A stretch of 14,648 nt of DNA from Pseudomonadota bacterium (GTDB lineage Bacteria; Pseudomonadota; Alphaproteobacteria; Rhizobiales; Xanthobacteraceae). The stretch covers positions 1 through 14,648 of the forward strand of contig JAFAFP010000134.1 in NCBI GenBank assembly GCA_023423415.1, in the 5' to 3' direction. How positions within the stretch are numbered: position 1 is the stretch's first letter; each line of letters opens with the position of its first letter. The translations under genes were made by a program, and so were the position numbers. The notes under the pieces were generated by a model. That model was not told the DNA's origin. It did not search any database and saw nothing but the letters and a program-made list of their open reading frames with translations. Positions 14,132-14,648 of this stretch are shown in pieces.

Positions 14132-14648
14132 ATGGACCCAGCTTCATCGCCGCACTTCCCCGAGCGCCTGACCGAAGGCTATCGCGCCTTCCTCGACGAC
14201 CGTTTCGTGCGCGAGCAGAGCCGATACGAGCAGCTCGCCGAAACCGGCCAGACGCCGAAGATCATGCTGATCGGCTGCTGCGATTCGCGCGTCTCGCCGG
14301 AGGTGATCTTCGACGCCAGCCCCGGCGAGATGTTCGTCGTCCGCAACGTCGCCAATCTGGTGCCGCCCTTCTCTCCCGACGATCAGCTGCACGGAACCTC
14401 GGCGGCGCTCGAATATGGGGTGCAGGCGCTCAAGGTCGAGCATATCGTCGTGCTCGGTCATGGTCGCTGCGGCGGCATCCGCGCCTTTGCCGACGATGCG
14501 CAGGGACCGCTTTCGCCGGGCGACTTCATCGGCAAGTGGATCACCTTGATCGAGCCGGCCGCCCGGCGTTCCGGCGGCCGCGGCCGCACCGAGGATTTCG
14601 CGGGCGATGTCGAGCGGCGGGCGCGGGCCTCGGTCCCGCCATCGCTCG
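14132..14648 (+). CDS. Beta-carbonic anhydrase (3' end beyond window)
   Basis: This encodes a zinc enzyme that interconverts CO2 and bicarbonate in the cytoplasm, supplying bicarbonate for carboxylation. The 172 residues visible cover most of the catalytic domain: CCDSR with Cys49, Asp51 and Arg53, then RNVANLVPP, then GTSAALEYGV, and GHGRCGG with His110 and Cys113. Cys49, His110 and Cys113 are the zinc ligands and the Asp-Arg pair is the usual dyad. The ATG follows AGGG closely. The reading frame stays open to the window edge, so the C-terminus is missing here. It lies 70 bases after the DUF167 gene and may have its own promoter (TTGACG at 14096-14101). Confidence 0.95.
   Translation, partial: MDPASSPHFPERLTEGYRAFLDDRFVREQSRYEQLAETGQTPKIMLIGCCDSRVSPEVIFDASPGEMFVVRNVANLVPPFSPDDQLHGTSAALEYGVQALKVEHIVVLGHGRCGGIRAFADDAQGPLSPGDFIGKWITLIEPAARRSGGRGRTEDFAGDVERRARASVPPSL

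Overview
The window is GC-rich chromosomal DNA of an alphaproteobacterium, probably of the order Hyphomicrobiales. The pointers are an aa3-type CtaD, a YggT-DUF167 gene pair, a beta-carbonic anhydrase and an AraC regulator with a cupin-like N-terminus. Genus is not resolvable from the sequence alone. A genomic island of about 8.6 kb interrupts this chromosome and, by eye, parts of it are much richer in A and T than the flanks.

Left chromosomal flank (1-4679): ctaD (cytochrome c oxidase subunit I, minus strand) and a 425-base gap without a convincing gene. Then come a small glycine-zipper lipoprotein (plus) converging on a second tiny lipoprotein (minus), an AraC-type regulator (minus, TTG start), and a divergent 100-residue beta/gamma-crystallin-like protein.

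Island (about 4680-13282): its ends are two copies of an 18-bp direct repeat. The right copy is the 3' end of an intact tRNA-Ala(CGC) gene; the left copy stands alone. Next to the tRNA lies a tyrosine integrase reading away from it. Going left from the integrase there is a winged-helix protein resembling phage replication-protein N-termini, a convergent spacer with tandem palindromes and a long hairpin, an XRE regulator divergent from a predicted exported protein, and a small serine recombinase. An AT-rich stretch follows with a broken IS3-type transposase remnant. The cargo is one large gene encoding a calcineurin-like metallophosphoesterase fused to a NACHT/STAND-like P-loop NTPase and a helical C-terminus. 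That architecture (enzyme, nucleotide switch, sensor) suggests a single-gene anti-phage or conflict protein. This is inferred from domains and context.

A 16-bp palindrome-like motif, TTGCAGGTGCMTGCAA, occurs four times inside the island. Two copies bracket the serine recombinase, one follows the XRE gene and one lies in the integrase. They could be recombination sites marking exchangeable modules, or binding sites of an island regulator.

Right chromosomal flank (13283-14648): the body of tRNA-Ala(CGC) and its promoter, then yggT and a DUF167 gene in tandem, then a beta-carbonic anhydrase running off the window.
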